This document shows positions 16,288 through 28,000 of a stretch of 62,223 nucleotides of DNA, piece by piece. The DNA is from Phycisphaerales bacterium (lineage in GTDB: Bacteria > Planctomycetota > Phycisphaerae > Phycisphaerales > SM1A02), in contig SIAM01000008.1 of assembly GCA_009691785.1 (NCBI GenBank), forward strand, positions 1 to 62,223, in the 5' to 3' direction. The position numbers and the translations under genes were made by a program. Each line of letters opens with the position of its first letter. The first letter of the stretch is position 1. The notes under the pieces are model-generated. The model was not told the DNA's origin, made no database searches, and saw only the letters and a list, made by a program, of their open reading frames with translations.

Positions 16288-18458
16288 AACGTAATCGTAT
16301 TCAACGCGACCCCGTCTCGGCCGACGCTGGCTCCACCACAACAAGTGGGACCGCGATGACTCCGCTCACCAATCCCGCGCGATTTCTCAACCGCGATTTC
16401 GAGTGGCTTGAATTCAATCGCCGCGTTCTGGACATGTCCGGCGACGCGGGCGTTCCATTGTTGGAGCGCATTCGTTTTCTGTGCATCTTCTCCAGCAACT
16501 TGGACGAGTTCTTCATGAAGCGCGTTGGTTCGTTGCGCCATCAAATTGAGGCGGGTCTTGCTGGGCCGGTCGTGGAGGCACTCACGCCCGCGCAGCAATT
16601 CGCAGGCATTCGTGAGCGCGTCATGATTATGGCAAATACGCAGGCAAACATGCTGAAAACCGATTTGTATCCAGCATTGCGCGCGCACAATATCGAACTG
16701 CTGAAATGGAATGAGCTCAATATTGAAGAACAGAACGAGGCGCGAAAATGGTTCCGCCACAATGTGTTCCCCATTCTTACGCCGTTGGCGGTTGACCCCG
16801 GCCATCGATTTCCTTTCATATCCAACATGAGCGTGAGCTTGGGCGTGATGTTGCAACGGCCCGGCGAAAGCGAGCAACTGTTCGCGCGCGTGAAGGTGCC
16901 GGAAATTCCATCACGCCTCTATCGAGTGCCTGGCACGCGGCGGTGGATTCCGCTGCAGGACATTATTGAGCACAACTTGGACGAGCTCTTTCCCGGCATG
17001 GAAATTCTGAAAGTGCTTCCGTTTCGTGTCACGCGCAATGCGGAGATTGACAACGACAACGACGACGCTGACGATTTGCTTGAGGCCATTCAGCAGCAGT
17101 TGCGCGAGCGCCGGTTCGCCCGCGTGGTGCGCATGGAAATTCCAACCAACGCCAATCCGCGCATTCTGAAGTTCTTAATGGACGAACTTGAAATTGACGA
17201 GGCGGATATTTACGAGTCCGATGGCGTGCTTGATTACGGCGCGCTGAATGAGATCGCGGATGTGGACGACGCCAATCTGCATTTCAGCACTTGGATTCCA
17301 CTAAAGCCTTTGGGTTTTGACCACGGAAACTACGATATTTTCGCGCGAATTCGCAAAGGCGATGTCTTGCTGCATCATCCCTACGAAAGTTTTGAGGCCA
17401 GCGTTGAGCAGTTCATAGAGCAAGCCGCCAAAGACCCGAAGGTGCTTTGTATCAAGCAAAGTTTGTATCGAACCAGTGGCGATAGTCCATTCATCACCAG
17501 TCTAATTCACGCCGCGGAAACGGGAAAGCAAGTCGCGGTGCTGGTTGAACTTCGCGCGCGCTTTGATGAGGCTCGAAATATTCGCTGGGCCAGAAAACTA
17601 GAGGACGCTGGCGTGCATGTGGCCTACGGCGTTGTCGGACTCAAGACGCACACCAAGACCGCGCTCGTTGTTCGACAAGAAGCCACTGGCATTCGTTGCT
17701 ACGGACATATTGGAACTGGAAATTACAATTCAAAAACCGCGCGTCTGTACGAGGACATTGGTTTGTTGACATGCGATCCGGAGATCACGGAGGACTTGAC
17801 CGGCTTGTTCAATTACATGACTGGTCGAAGTCGCCAGCGCGATTACTTGAAGTTGTTGATCGCACCCGTCGCCATGAAGAAACGCTTTCTGCAATTGATC
17901 GAGAATGAAATTGAATTGACCAAACCGGGCAAGCCAGGGCGCATCATCGCCAAAATGAATCAGCTTGAGGACCGTGGCATTATGGACGCGCTCTATCGCG
18001 CCAGCCAAGCCGGCGTGCAAATTGACCTTATTGTCCGTGGTTTTTGCTGTTTACGGCCTGGCGTTCCCGGCCTCAGCGACAACATTCGCGTGCGCAGCGT
18101 GGTGGGGCGATTCTTGGAGCACAGCAGAATTTTCTGGTTCCAAGCGGGCAAGGACAATCCACTTCATGGCGACATGTACATTGGCAGCGCCGATTGGATG
18201 TACCGCAATTTGCAAACACGCGTGGAAGCGGCCACGCCAATTCTTCTGGAGCAACATCGCGCGCGGTTGTGGGATGTAATTCAAACTTGTCTAAACGATT
18301 GTCGGCAATCGTGGCAAATGCGCGGCGATGGAACTTACGAGCGAGTTGCATGGGATCATTTGGACGCGCAAGATCCGCGCGCCATTGGCGTGCATGACTA
18401 CTTAATGAACAGCGAAACACACCGTCACAGCCAGTTGGAACAGCCGAATCATTTGTGA
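16284..18458 (+). CDS. ppk1: Polyphosphate kinase 1
   Basis: Makes polyphosphate reversibly from ATP through a phosphohistidine intermediate. Conserved blocks occur in the expected order: NPARFLNRDFEWLEFNRRVL, LCIFSSNLDEFFMKRVG, LLHHPYESF, HIGTGNYNSKTARLYEDIG with the phospho-accepting His475, RQRDYLKLLIAPV, and RGFCCLRPGVPG followed by RFLEHSRI with the second catalytic His. It has 724 residues, typical for the family. The start at 16284 overlaps the upstream stop. An internal ATG (MTPLTNPARF) is a possible alternative start, since the first 24 residues are low-complexity. phoU lies about 4 kb away, consistent with phosphate metabolism. Confidence 0.95.
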   Translation: MKRNRIQRDPVSADAGSTTTSGTAMTPLTNPARFLNRDFEWLEFNRRVLDMSGDAGVPLLERIRFLCIFSSNLDEFFMKRVGSLRHQIEAGLAGPVVEALTPAQQFAGIRERVMIMANTQANMLKTDLYPALRAHNIELLKWNELNIEEQNEARKWFRHNVFPILTPLAVDPGHRFPFISNMSVSLGVMLQRPGESEQLFARVKVPEIPSRLYRVPGTRRWIPLQDIIEHNLDELFPGMEILKVLPFRVTRNAEIDNDNDDADDLLEAIQQQLRERRFARVVRMEIPTNANPRILKFLMDELEIDEADIYESDGVLDYGALNEIADVDDANLHFSTWIPLKPLGFDHGNYDIFARIRKGDVLLHHPYESFEASVEQFIEQAAKDPKVLCIKQSLYRTSGDSPFITSLIHAAETGKQVAVLVELRARFDEARNIRWARKLEDAGVHVAYGVVGLKTHTKTALVVRQEATGIRCYGHIGTGNYNSKTARLYEDIGLLTCDPEITEDLTGLFNYMTGRSRQRDYLKLLIAPVAMKKRFLQLIENEIELTKPGKPGRIIAKMNQLEDRGIMDALYRASQAGVQIDLIVRGFCCLRPGVPGLSDNIRVRSVVGRFLEHSRIFWFQAGKDNPLHGDMYIGSADWMYRNLQTRVEAATPILLEQHRARLWDVIQTCLNDCRQSWQMRGDGTYERVAWDHLDAQDPRAIGVHDYLMNSETHRHSQLEQPNHL

Positions 18459-18469
18459 TTATTTCGTGA

Positions 18470-18991
18470 TCAACCCGCGCTTGGAATTGTTCCGCCCGAA
18501 CCCATGCCTGGGCCTGAAGCGGAAAACAGGGTAGTCGGGCGTTTTAAACCAAGGTCGTACAACAATTGGCTGAAGCGTGTGGTTTCCAGAAACAGCAATG
18601 ACCCTTCCACGCTCCATGGTGAATCCGGTCCGGGTTGACTTTGTATTGGAACCACCGCGGGAATAGCCGTCAGCAATCTGCTTTCCGGTGGAATGGTGAT
18701 CGCGGAGACCCATTCGCCGGAATAGACTTCCTTATTGCGCACGCGAATGGAATATTTCCAAGTGTCAATGCGAATCGAAACCTTGGTGGGATTGGAAAGT
18801 TGAATTCGAATGGCAACTTCATTGTCTGTGCTTCCCACTTCCACCACATCAATCGCCGTGACAGAAATTCCAGGTGGCGTGGCGCAAGCCGACAGAAGCC
18901 AGATTGCGGATGTGAGCGCGGGAAAAACAAACCGCCTTGCCGCACGGCGCACGAATGAAAATTTGGTTTCTAGGCGCACGCACTTCGACAT
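18470..18991 (-). CDS. Predicted lipoprotein, LEA/WHy-like
   Basis: A 173-residue exported protein with a basic N-terminus, hydrophobic core and a lipobox LLSAC near residue 36, so it is probably lipid-anchored. The mature part has the beta-rich pattern of LEA14/WHy domains: ISVTAIDVVEVG, VAIRIQLSNPTKVSIRI, WKYSIRVRNKEVYSGEWV. The C-terminus is Gly/Ser/Pro-rich. The start is ATG at 18991. It is convergent with ppk1 and starts back-to-back with the large propeller gene. The role is unknown; the fold assignment is by pattern only. Confidence 0.65.
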   Translation of the reverse strand: MSKCVRLETKFSFVRRAARRFVFPALTSAIWLLSACATPPGISVTAIDVVEVGSTDNEVAIRIQLSNPTKVSIRIDTWKYSIRVRNKEVYSGEWVSAITIPPESRLLTAIPAVVPIQSQPGPDSPWSVEGSLLFLETTRFSQLLYDLGLKRPTTLFSASGPGMGSGGTIPSAG

Positions 18992-18998
18992 GGTTGCA

Positions 18999-21900
18999 AT
19001 GTATCGTTCAGGCGTGAAACGCGTCGCCCTTGTAAATGACCCTCTTCTGATCGTGTTGAAGATCATTTGTTTTATGGTTGTCATTTCCACCAGCGCCAAT
19101 GCGCAAGAATCCGCGCCAATTACTATTGATACAAGTCCAACAGCGACTGAATTATTGCGCCGCGCGCAAGAGGCGTCGGCGAACAATCCAAACGAAAGCG
19201 CGCGCGTGCTGCAAGAAGCCGTTGATCGCTTTCCAAATAAATTGGTTCCATGGGATAATTCATCCGATCGATTTCAAAACACCATCGACGCCGCCAATCG
19301 ATTTTTGCTGACCAACAACACTGTGAGGGAAAGTTGGCTGCGCGCGGAATCTTCCACAGCGCAGCGCCGTCTTGATCAAGGTGAGGTATTGCAAGTCGCC
19401 GAGCTTCGAGCCTTGACGCCCGCGGGTTTGCAAGCCATGTTCACGCTGGCTCAACAATCTCTCGACCAAGGCAGCACGGCTTCCGCGCTTCATTGGATCG
19501 ACAAGGCGCTTCGCCATCCAGCGCTTGCACCCGCGCAAAAAAAACTCCTTGAAGATGCAAAGCGCGACATTGCACTTGCAAATATTTCTTCGCGCGTGAT
19601 TTGGGAGGCGTCAACAGCCAACGAAATTGGCGCGCAACAACCAAACGAAGTCACCGCATGGCGACCACTGTGGAGTGTTTGGCTTTCAGAAACTTGGCTC
19701 AATCGTTCAATCGCTGAGTTGGATCCCCAAGCGGTTCTAGTGGCGCAAAAAAATGCCGCCATAAATGGCTCGGCGCTTGTGGCGAAAGCGCAATTCACCT
19801 CCGATGGCGTGTTGATTGCGGAAGGCGCCACCGTGCGCTTGCTTGATCGTCTTTCGGGCGCGGAGCGATGGCAACATGTTGTGGGTTTGCCGCAGGATCG
19901 CACCATTCTTGCGCCTAGCGATCTGTCTGTCGCGGTGCCCGCGGGGGACTTGGTCATCACTCTTCCCGGGCAGGCTCTTGCGGATCAGCGATCTGGTGCG
20001 CAATCCAGAATCACGGCTCTTTCCATTCAAACTGGCGCGCTGCAGTGGGAAGTTCATCTAGACCGATTGGGGCGAAGTGAATTTTCAGAACTTTTCCCGC
20101 ATGGTGACCCGCTCATTTTAGAAGAGGTGGTCATTGTTCAAGCGCGCAAAAGTAATTCGCGACTTGAAAGCGCGGCGTGGTTGATCGCACTGGACCGCAC
20201 TACTGGAGCATTCCGCTGGGCGAATTCGTTGGGCGCAGCTGGTGGTGTTCGCCTGGCTGTGTCAAGGCCGCTGAGTTCGCCCACGCAATTCAATGGCGAT
20301 GTGATTGCCGCCACAAGTTTAGGAGTGGTCGCGCGCATCGACGCCTCCAACGGGCACATTGTTTGGTTACGAAAGTGGTCTGCGCCGCTTCGTGAGCCGC
20401 GCAACGCCAATCCTGCGTGGCAACTTCCGTCGCCCGTTGTCGCCAATGACCGCGTGTTCTGGATTGAGCCCGACCAACATACATTGGTGTGTTTGTCCGC
20501 GCAGGATGGATCCACAACGTGGTCAGCCATGCTTGGCGTGAGCGAGCAACTTCCTGCAGCGCGCGCTTTGTTGGCGGATCATGAGCGCCTTTATCTTTTA
20601 TGCGAAGATGTGGTGGCTGTTGATATCACTGACCCGCGCAAGACGCTGTGGAAACTTTCCGAGCAATTGAATGAACGAATCGCGGTGCGCGGTGAATGCA
20701 CTCTTGGGACGGATGCGCATGGTCGACCAATTCTGGCTGTTCCCTTTGAAAACCAAGCGCTTGTGCTGGATTGCACCAATGGACACGTGTTGGGAAATTT
20801 GCCGCTGAAAGCCGGCGGAAATTTAGCCCTGCAAGATGGACAACTTGTCGTAGTGGATGCGCAGTATGTCTTGCTTGCCATGCCAGCCAATGAGGGCGAA
20901 CGATTGTTGCGCGCCCGCTTTAGCGAAAATCCCAAGAACCCCCGCAATGGGCTCGCTCTATTTGAATTTGGCCGTGCGTGGCTTCGTGGCGAATTGATGT
21001 TGGAAGGCGCGATCGCCATGACCAATGCAATCAATCCAGGTGATCCGCAATCAAACGCCTTGCTTGATGAGATGCTTGAAAAAATCCTGGCGGTGCTGGG
21101 CATGAAAGAAGTTGATCCCAACGTGCGGGCGCAGTTTCTTGCGATCGCCAAAAAATACGCGCGATCTCCCTCACAGCAAGCCGCCGTCGCGCTGCGCGTG
21201 GGAGATCTTGCTGCTGCTCAAGGGCAGTTGCAGGAGGCGCTTGAACAATGGATTGCGCTGTTGGAATCCAAGGAAATGCGTTATGAAATTGTGGGCAATG
21301 CCCCGCGCAGAACTTCCGCGAAAGTTGCGGCGCTTGAGCGCATGCTTGCGTACCCACAAACTTCCACCATGCAACTTCGCAAGCGTGCGTTTGAAAATGC
21401 CGTCGCACAAATGCGCCAATGCGATTCATGGTCCTTCATCAATGCGGTGAATATGGCGGCGTTGTTGGCCTGCACGCCGGACGCCGCGCACGTAATGTTG
21501 CAAGAAGCGGCGGCGCGCGCTCAAAAAATGGGTTGGTCAGAAGCCGAACAAATGTGCATGGCCATGAATTCAAGCGATACAGCAGCGACAAGTTGGCCAC
21601 ACATGCCCAACGCAATCAATCTGCCAAAATTGGGTGTGCCATTGCTGCCAGCCACAACGTTTACGGGGCGCTTGCTGGCCATGGATCCCCAAGCGCAACT
21701 CGAACAGACGCGCGCAGCCATGTTGTTTGCGGAGCCAACATCTCTTTTTCTCAGAAGCTCGGACAACCTCAGTATTGTTTGGCGCATCAACATTGAGGAG
21801 CGCAATCCAATTGTCATGGCCATGGCGGAGAACATTGTCTTGTGGTGTCTGCAATCTTTGCAGGATGGCGCGTTGGTTGCATTGAATCCCAAAGACGGCG

Positions 21901-22919
21901 CCAGCGCGTGGCGGATTGATTCTGTCGCGCCGCTTTTTCAAGAGCGACGACTTGCCGACTTGAAACTTGTGCTGGACAATCAGTCGGCCGGGGCTCTTGT
22001 GTGTTTGCGCGCGGGACCAGTTTGCGCCTTGGTTCGAGATGATGGCGAGGTAATTGGCGTGAACAATGCCACAGGTTCGACACGGTGGAAATTCTCCTCA
22101 CCGATTCATGCCGTTGATGCGGTGGAGACATCCTTTGATCTTGTCGCAATCGCGGGTCGCGAGATTGCCACCAATGAGGATTTGACTCAGAATCCAGCGC
22201 TTATTCAATTGATCAGCGCCCACACTGGGGCGGTCGTTTGCCAACGAGATGTCCCCGAGGAGTGGGGGCGAATTCGTTGGGTGCAGATTCAACCAGATTG
22301 TCTGTTGATCGCCACGGATGAAGTCATTGCGGCGCTCGAACTCGCGCCTAATTTGCCAACTCGATGGAGTCAAACCGATCGACGCTACAAAGATTCACCG
22401 CCGGCGCAAGTCGCGGGCTCATGGTGCTTACTGCGCGAGCGTTCTGGCAATACAGTTTCTCTTGACATGGGAACCGGCCAAGCCAGCATGCTGCCGTTCG
22501 CCATTGCTCCAAGCGGTGGATCGTCAATCAACATGAAATCGGCGGTCGTTTCATATAGACCGTTTCATGGTCAATGGTTTGTCCTGCGCCCGCAACGACT
22601 CAGTTTGCATTCCAACGATGGTTCGCTACAAGGCGCCGACGCGGTGGCTATTGAACGACGATATGAAAGTATAATTCTTGGCCAGGACACGGTCTATGTT
22701 GTCGATAGCGCGCGTTCCTCAATCGTCGACGACCAGAGCAGTGGGTTTGCATATCTTTTGCGCGAATTTCTTCCGAGCGAGGGATTGCGATCCGCGGGTC
22801 CGCCCATTTCCCTTCGTGGCGCTTTTGGAAGAATCGCAAGGACTGATGCCATCGATGGATGGATCTTTATTGGGGGCGATGATAAAACCATTGCAATTCC
22901 CACTCCATTGTCCCATTGA
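18999..22919 (+). CDS. Large exported TPR / PQQ-like beta-propeller protein
   Basis: A 1306-residue protein with a signal peptide (hydrophobic LLIVLKIICFMVVI, cleavage near SANAQ). Residues about 45-190 are helical and TPR-like (ARVLQEAVDRFPNK, ALHWIDKALRHPALAP). Two propeller-like halves follow with PQQ-type repeats such as TGAFRWANSLG, DGSTTWSAMLG and TGSTRWKFSSP, separated by a helical region at about 640-850. Such propellers in planctomycetes are often envelope or outer-membrane assembly proteins. There is no sign of a dehydrogenase active site. The ATG at 18999 was preferred over 18990, which would overlap the divergent lipoprotein start. Confidence 0.78.
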   Translation: MYRSGVKRVALVNDPLLIVLKIICFMVVISTSANAQESAPITIDTSPTATELLRRAQEASANNPNESARVLQEAVDRFPNKLVPWDNSSDRFQNTIDAANRFLLTNNTVRESWLRAESSTAQRRLDQGEVLQVAELRALTPAGLQAMFTLAQQSLDQGSTASALHWIDKALRHPALAPAQKKLLEDAKRDIALANISSRVIWEASTANEIGAQQPNEVTAWRPLWSVWLSETWLNRSIAELDPQAVLVAQKNAAINGSALVAKAQFTSDGVLIAEGATVRLLDRLSGAERWQHVVGLPQDRTILAPSDLSVAVPAGDLVITLPGQALADQRSGAQSRITALSIQTGALQWEVHLDRLGRSEFSELFPHGDPLILEEVVIVQARKSNSRLESAAWLIALDRTTGAFRWANSLGAAGGVRLAVSRPLSSPTQFNGDVIAATSLGVVARIDASNGHIVWLRKWSAPLREPRNANPAWQLPSPVVANDRVFWIEPDQHTLVCLSAQDGSTTWSAMLGVSEQLPAARALLADHERLYLLCEDVVAVDITDPRKTLWKLSEQLNERIAVRGECTLGTDAHGRPILAVPFENQALVLDCTNGHVLGNLPLKAGGNLALQDGQLVVVDAQYVLLAMPANEGERLLRARFSENPKNPRNGLALFEFGRAWLRGELMLEGAIAMTNAINPGDPQSNALLDEMLEKILAVLGMKEVDPNVRAQFLAIAKKYARSPSQQAAVALRVGDLAAAQGQLQEALEQWIALLESKEMRYEIVGNAPRRTSAKVAALERMLAYPQTSTMQLRKRAFENAVAQMRQCDSWSFINAVNMAALLACTPDAAHVMLQEAAARAQKMGWSEAEQMCMAMNSSDTAATSWPHMPNAINLPKLGVPLLPATTFTGRLLAMDPQAQLEQTRAAMLFAEPTSLFLRSSDNLSIVWRINIEERNPIVMAMAENIVLWCLQSLQDGALVALNPKDGASAWRIDSVAPLFQERRLADLKLVLDNQSAGALVCLRAGPVCALVRDDGEVIGVNNATGSTRWKFSSPIHAVDAVETSFDLVAIAGREIATNEDLTQNPALIQLISAHTGAVVCQRDVPEEWGRIRWVQIQPDCLLIATDEVIAALELAPNLPTRWSQTDRRYKDSPPAQVAGSWCLLRERSGNTVSLDMGTGQASMLPFAIAPSGGSSINMKSAVVSYRPFHGQWFVLRPQRLSLHSNDGSLQGADAVAIERRYESIILGQDTVYVVDSARSSIVDDQSSGFAYLLREFLPSEGLRSAGPPISLRGAFGRIARTDAIDGWIFIGGDDKTIAIPTPLSH

Positions 22920-22966
22920 CAAAAAGTCAATTCTCATAGATAACCCTACTGAGATTAACCCCACCT

Positions 22967-23527
<561 letters not shown>

Positions 23528-23670
23528 TCGTTGAGCATGTTTATCAGTGCCCGTGGGCACCTCATGTTGGAAGAACAGGCTGAAAATGCCTAAGTCCTGC
23601 AAGTATTGAGTCACTACGCGCTTCCAATTTAGGATTGCGTGTTCACTTCCCACGCAATCTAGCTTCACGT

Positions 23671-24873
23671 TTAATTTAAATTCAACTCAGCAATTTTGCA
23701 TTGATCTGCTTTGGGCAAAAATAAAATAATTCGGCCAGCGCTGCTTCCTTCTCCACTTGGAGTGCGAGCGAGCCACGGTTGCTCAATTAGAGTCACGGAT
23801 CCATGCTCGGAATCCAAAGGCATTGAAAGCATGGCCAAGTGGTCGCGGAATGTGATCAGCAGTTGTTTGTCGTTCTTCGCGGTCGCTGACAGAGTGCCAA
23901 AAGGCAATGGCGTAATTGTGTCGCTGCGAGGTTGCCATATCGCCATGCGCCCGTAGTCTGGATGAAAGAACAATAGAGACCCATCTGCCAAAACCGCGCG
24001 ATCTGGCGGCAGCGATCCCACGCATTGATACGCCATTTGCTCTGAGCCACGCAGTGAAATACTTCGCTGAATAATCGCCGAGCGCGATTCCTCGGTGGGC
24101 ATGGTCTGTCCGGCTCGAAGCGGCAAGTACGCAAGTTCAAGTACGCCATCACGTAGGCGCATGGCGAATATGCCTTCGGTTGCAACAATAGGAAGCATCC
24201 AACTTTCATTGTCTTTGCGAGGCCATTCAAACTTTCCTTCAGGCCGCGCCACGGTCAAAGAAAATTCTCGCTCACCAATTTCACGGTGCGACCACGCCAA
24301 CTCACCACGCGGTCCAAAGCAAGCAAAGGCGTTCACCTGCGCATCCTGCACCAACCAGCTCGCATCGCCACCGTTCCAAGGCAGTACGCCAATCCAACGA
24401 GCACCGTCTTTTTGAGGGCTTTCAACCAGAACGCCGTCGCTGTTGCACGATCTTCCCAGCATGTACGCGCCGTTGAAGCTATGCGCGGGCGCAAGGTCAT
24501 CCAATGCGCGCACGGACACAACTCCGTGAACCGCAAGTGGCGCCTCTGGTAGCGCCAACAACATGGGCCAATTAAAATTTGATTCCTGCTGCCATGCCAA
24601 ACGCATTCCATCGGAACTTGCCAGCGGAAGAAAGAAACCGTCTGTCTGCACGGGCGCCATCGAATTCAGTTGAAACCCAAAAGCAGTATCGCGCGTGACC
24701 GCGCCCGACTCACTGCGGACAATTGTGTCGGTGCCGCCGCTATTGACAATCAAACGCCCACTGCCAAGCGGAGTCACTTGTTTCACGCAACTTGCGCAGG
24801 CCAGCACGCACGCCATAATTTCGGTTATGACGCCAGGCAACCGCTCACATTTTTGATTTGAGATTGTTTGCAT
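23671..24873 (-). CDS. Predicted exported beta-rich protein, possible lipoprotein
   Basis: No family recognised with confidence. The protein has 400 residues. An N-terminal hydrophobic stretch ends in VLACASC near residues 22-28, which could serve as a lipobox (VLAC). The remainder is rich in short beta-like segments with WP, WS and FAMRLRDGVLELAYLPLR patterns, as in a propeller, but no clear repeat can be set by eye. The ATG at 24873 has AAAGG eight bases upstream. It lies downstream of gspD on the same strand after 181 bases and may be the last gene of the secretion locus. It is convergent with the polyaspartate gene. Confidence 0.6.
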   Translation of the reverse strand: MQTISNQKCERLPGVITEIMACVLACASCVKQVTPLGSGRLIVNSGGTDTIVRSESGAVTRDTAFGFQLNSMAPVQTDGFFLPLASSDGMRLAWQQESNFNWPMLLALPEAPLAVHGVVSVRALDDLAPAHSFNGAYMLGRSCNSDGVLVESPQKDGARWIGVLPWNGGDASWLVQDAQVNAFACFGPRGELAWSHREIGEREFSLTVARPEGKFEWPRKDNESWMLPIVATEGIFAMRLRDGVLELAYLPLRAGQTMPTEESRSAIIQRSISLRGSEQMAYQCVGSLPPDRAVLADGSLLFFHPDYGRMAIWQPRSDTITPLPFGTLSATAKNDKQLLITFRDHLAMLSMPLDSEHGSVTLIEQPWLARTPSGEGSSAGRIILFLPKADQCKIAELNLN

Positions 24874-25054
24874 ACCAAAGACCTTTGAAATGAAAAGTGT
24901 ATATGACTATTGCGCGTGTTCAGAAGCATTGCCGCGATTGATTTCACAAATATGCGGTCGTTGTTCGCACATCAAATTGCTTGAAATCAAAGGCGTTTGG
25001 CTGTCTGCGATGCCTAGCAGGTGGCGTGTGCGCGCCTAGACTTTCAAGCATCAC

Positions 25055-28000
25055 CTAAGGAGCAGGGGTCTTAGCAGTGGAAGTGGTTGTGGCTGGAGCA
25101 ATCGTAGACGCGCCCTTGGCTTCCGGAGTGATAATCGTTTCTAGCGGCTCGCTAGTTGGGTTGGCCTTGGCTGGTTGGGTTGTTCCCTGTTTATCATCAA
25201 GCAACTTCAACATTTCCTCGGTCTTGCTGTCCAAAGGCTTCTGAAGGGCACGCAGACGCTCAATTTCTTGCACATTGAAATTGGTATCGTTCACATCTGG
25301 ATTCTCAACAACAGTTGGCGTGACAAACAATACAAGTTCCGTGGCCGCGCTCACTTTTTCTGTGGAAGAGAAGACCCAATCCAATATAGGCACATCACCA
25401 AGCAAAGGAACCTTGGTCTTCACTTTGTTCTCGGTTTCTTTACGGATTCCACTAATCACAATAGTCTGGCCATTCTTGATTACCACCGAAGTATTGGTCT
25501 GGCGCCGTTGAATGGTTGGATTGTCTCCAGGCGAGGCAACCGCTCGCGTGGTGGTGTCCACATTGCTCAATAAAATCTCAATTTGCATGGCCACATTCAA
25601 ATCCTTGGTAATGCGCGGCCGCACATTCAAGCCAATGCCCACGGCAATTTGATCAAAGCTGGCTGTGGTTCCGCCGCCGGTTGATCCACCAGTTGTGGAA
25701 CCTGTTTGAAAGGGCACGTCGGCTCCGTCAAAAAACTTAGCCTCTTGATTGTCGCTGGTGAACACGCGTGGTTGCTGCAAAATGCGAACCTGAGTTTGTT
25801 CCTCAAGCGCTTGCAATATGACCGACGCATCCACGCCAAAGCTAAGAACGCTGGAAGTCAAATCCCCAATGAAATCGCCTGTGCGTGAACCCTCATAAAT
25901 TGGCGAGCTTCCTTGGCCGTTGATCACAATGGCGTTGGCGCCAGTGAGCGGTTGAATGTCGCCGCGCTTTCCAAACTTCAAACCAAACGCGAATTGATCT
26001 CCAAGCACAACTTCAGCCAGAACCGCACTGATCATCACTTGGCGACCGGGCTTGTCCAACTTTTCAATGATGTCCAACATGGCTTGCTGAATTTCTGGAT
26101 TGGCAAGCACCAACAAACTGTTCTGTCCAGCGTTTGGAACAACGCGCGTCTTGCCAACAAGTGCGCTCACTTCGGTCGCCGTGTCATCAGCGCCACGAGC
26201 TGTTTGCCAAGGAAATTTAATTTCCGTCGCTGTTCCACCAGCCGAGCCATTGCTCGCAATGGTTGTGCTTTGACCAGTGCCACCAGCATCGCCAGCCGCG
26301 GCGCCTTGGAAATCAATGCCAGTCAAGCCCTCATTTGGCGCTTTAATTCCGCTGCCGCTGCCAGCTTCCGCAAGAAGTGCGTTGAGAATTTCAGCCACTT
26401 GCACGGCGCTGGCGTGCTTCAGCTCCACGCTAATTGGCAGGCCAGCTTGCAACGGTTGATCAATATCATGGATGAGTTTGTCCAGCCACAAAAAATTCTC
26501 AGGGGTCTTGGTCACCACAAGCAGGCGGCCAGAATCTGGATAGGCCTCAATGCGGAAGACATTTGACACCGCCACATCCGCGCCGCTATCGCCACCACCA
26601 CCGGCGCGGCTTGCACCGGCATTTCTATTTGCGCCACCCGTGCCGCCAGCCCCGGAGAATGGTCTGCGTGTCGCCGAAGCACCACCGCCAGATTCAAGCA
26701 GGGCTTGCAACAAATCTTTCACCTTGATCGGATCGGTGTACTTCAAGTCGTACAAGCGAAATGGTTGTCCATCTTTTGTAATCGGAATATCCCACGCCGT
26801 GGTGATTAAGCGTTGAATCTCCACAAGAATTTCGGGCTCCGCTCGAATGGTCAGCGAGTTCATAGTGGGCAACACGGTGACCACAAGTTGCTCGCTGGTT
26901 CCAGGAATAAGTGCATCCCCGCCGCTGGAGCCACCAGCGCGACGCGGTTGTACTGCTTGCCCTGGCCGTTGCGGCTGTCCTTGCTGACCGGGTTGCGGCG
27001 TCGCCGCGCCACCACCGCTAATCGTTTTGGCCGCAAAAAGTTCTTGAATTAAAGTTGCAATTTGCGTGGCGTCCGCATACTTCAACTTGAATGTTTCCGT
27101 TCGAACTTCCAAGTACGCGGGCACATCAAGCAGCGAAATCATTCGTTGCACGCGCTTCGCAGTGCCAATGTCGCCTTCCAGAATGAGCTGATTGGAGTTG
27201 GCATCCGCACTAAATTGAACATAATCAGGCAAATTGCCCTGCAATTGATCAACCACGTTCTGCGCCTTCGTATTTTCAATCTTGAACACTTTGATGCACA
27301 CTGTGCCATCCTCTGACAAGGTGGACACGTCGATTTCTGGACCAAGCACTGTGATGGGCTGGAGTTTGTTGACTTCAGTCAACATATCAATCATTACCAC
27401 CTTGTCGGTTTCAACCACGCCCACGGCGTTCAGTCGGAATGCCTGAAACAAAAGATCAAGCGCTTCTTGTCGGCTGACTTCTCTGTCCAATACCAAAGTG
27501 ATTTTTAACGAAGCAATTTGCGACAACCGAATCATCACCGCTTTGCCCGTGGTCTCCACGATGAAGGGAATTGTGTCTTCAAGTTTTGTATCGCGGAAAG
27601 AGAGTTTGACTTTGTCGGTTGGACCCACTCGGCGCGATCCACGAATTTCTTTGGCGCCTCCTGAATTCAGCGACCCTTCAAGTTGGATCACGCCCTCTGG
27701 AACTTCATTTGCAACGGGAGTTGTGCTTGCGGTTGAGTTGGGATTTGTTTCAGAAATTTCCGCGGGGTTTTTCCCCGCTTGCGATCCAGTGGATGGGTCG
27801 GAAGGCTGCGTTGGAGCGGCTGGAGCGGCTGGAGCGGCTGGAGCGGCTGGAGCAGCTGGAGCGGGCGCGCTCGTTCCGAACGTTCCGGCAGTTGGTTGCA
27901 CGGTTGCCGTTGGTCTTCGCGGCGCGTCTTGCGGCAGAATGACCGCGGAGCTATATGAAATTGGTTTTTCAAACACAGTCGCAATGGGTTGCGGTGTGGC

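Noticed and set aside
23547-23560. GTGCCC-GT-GGGCAC palindrome between convergent genes, considered as a terminator
   Set aside because: The two-base loop is too tight for a stable hairpin and no T run follows on either strand.
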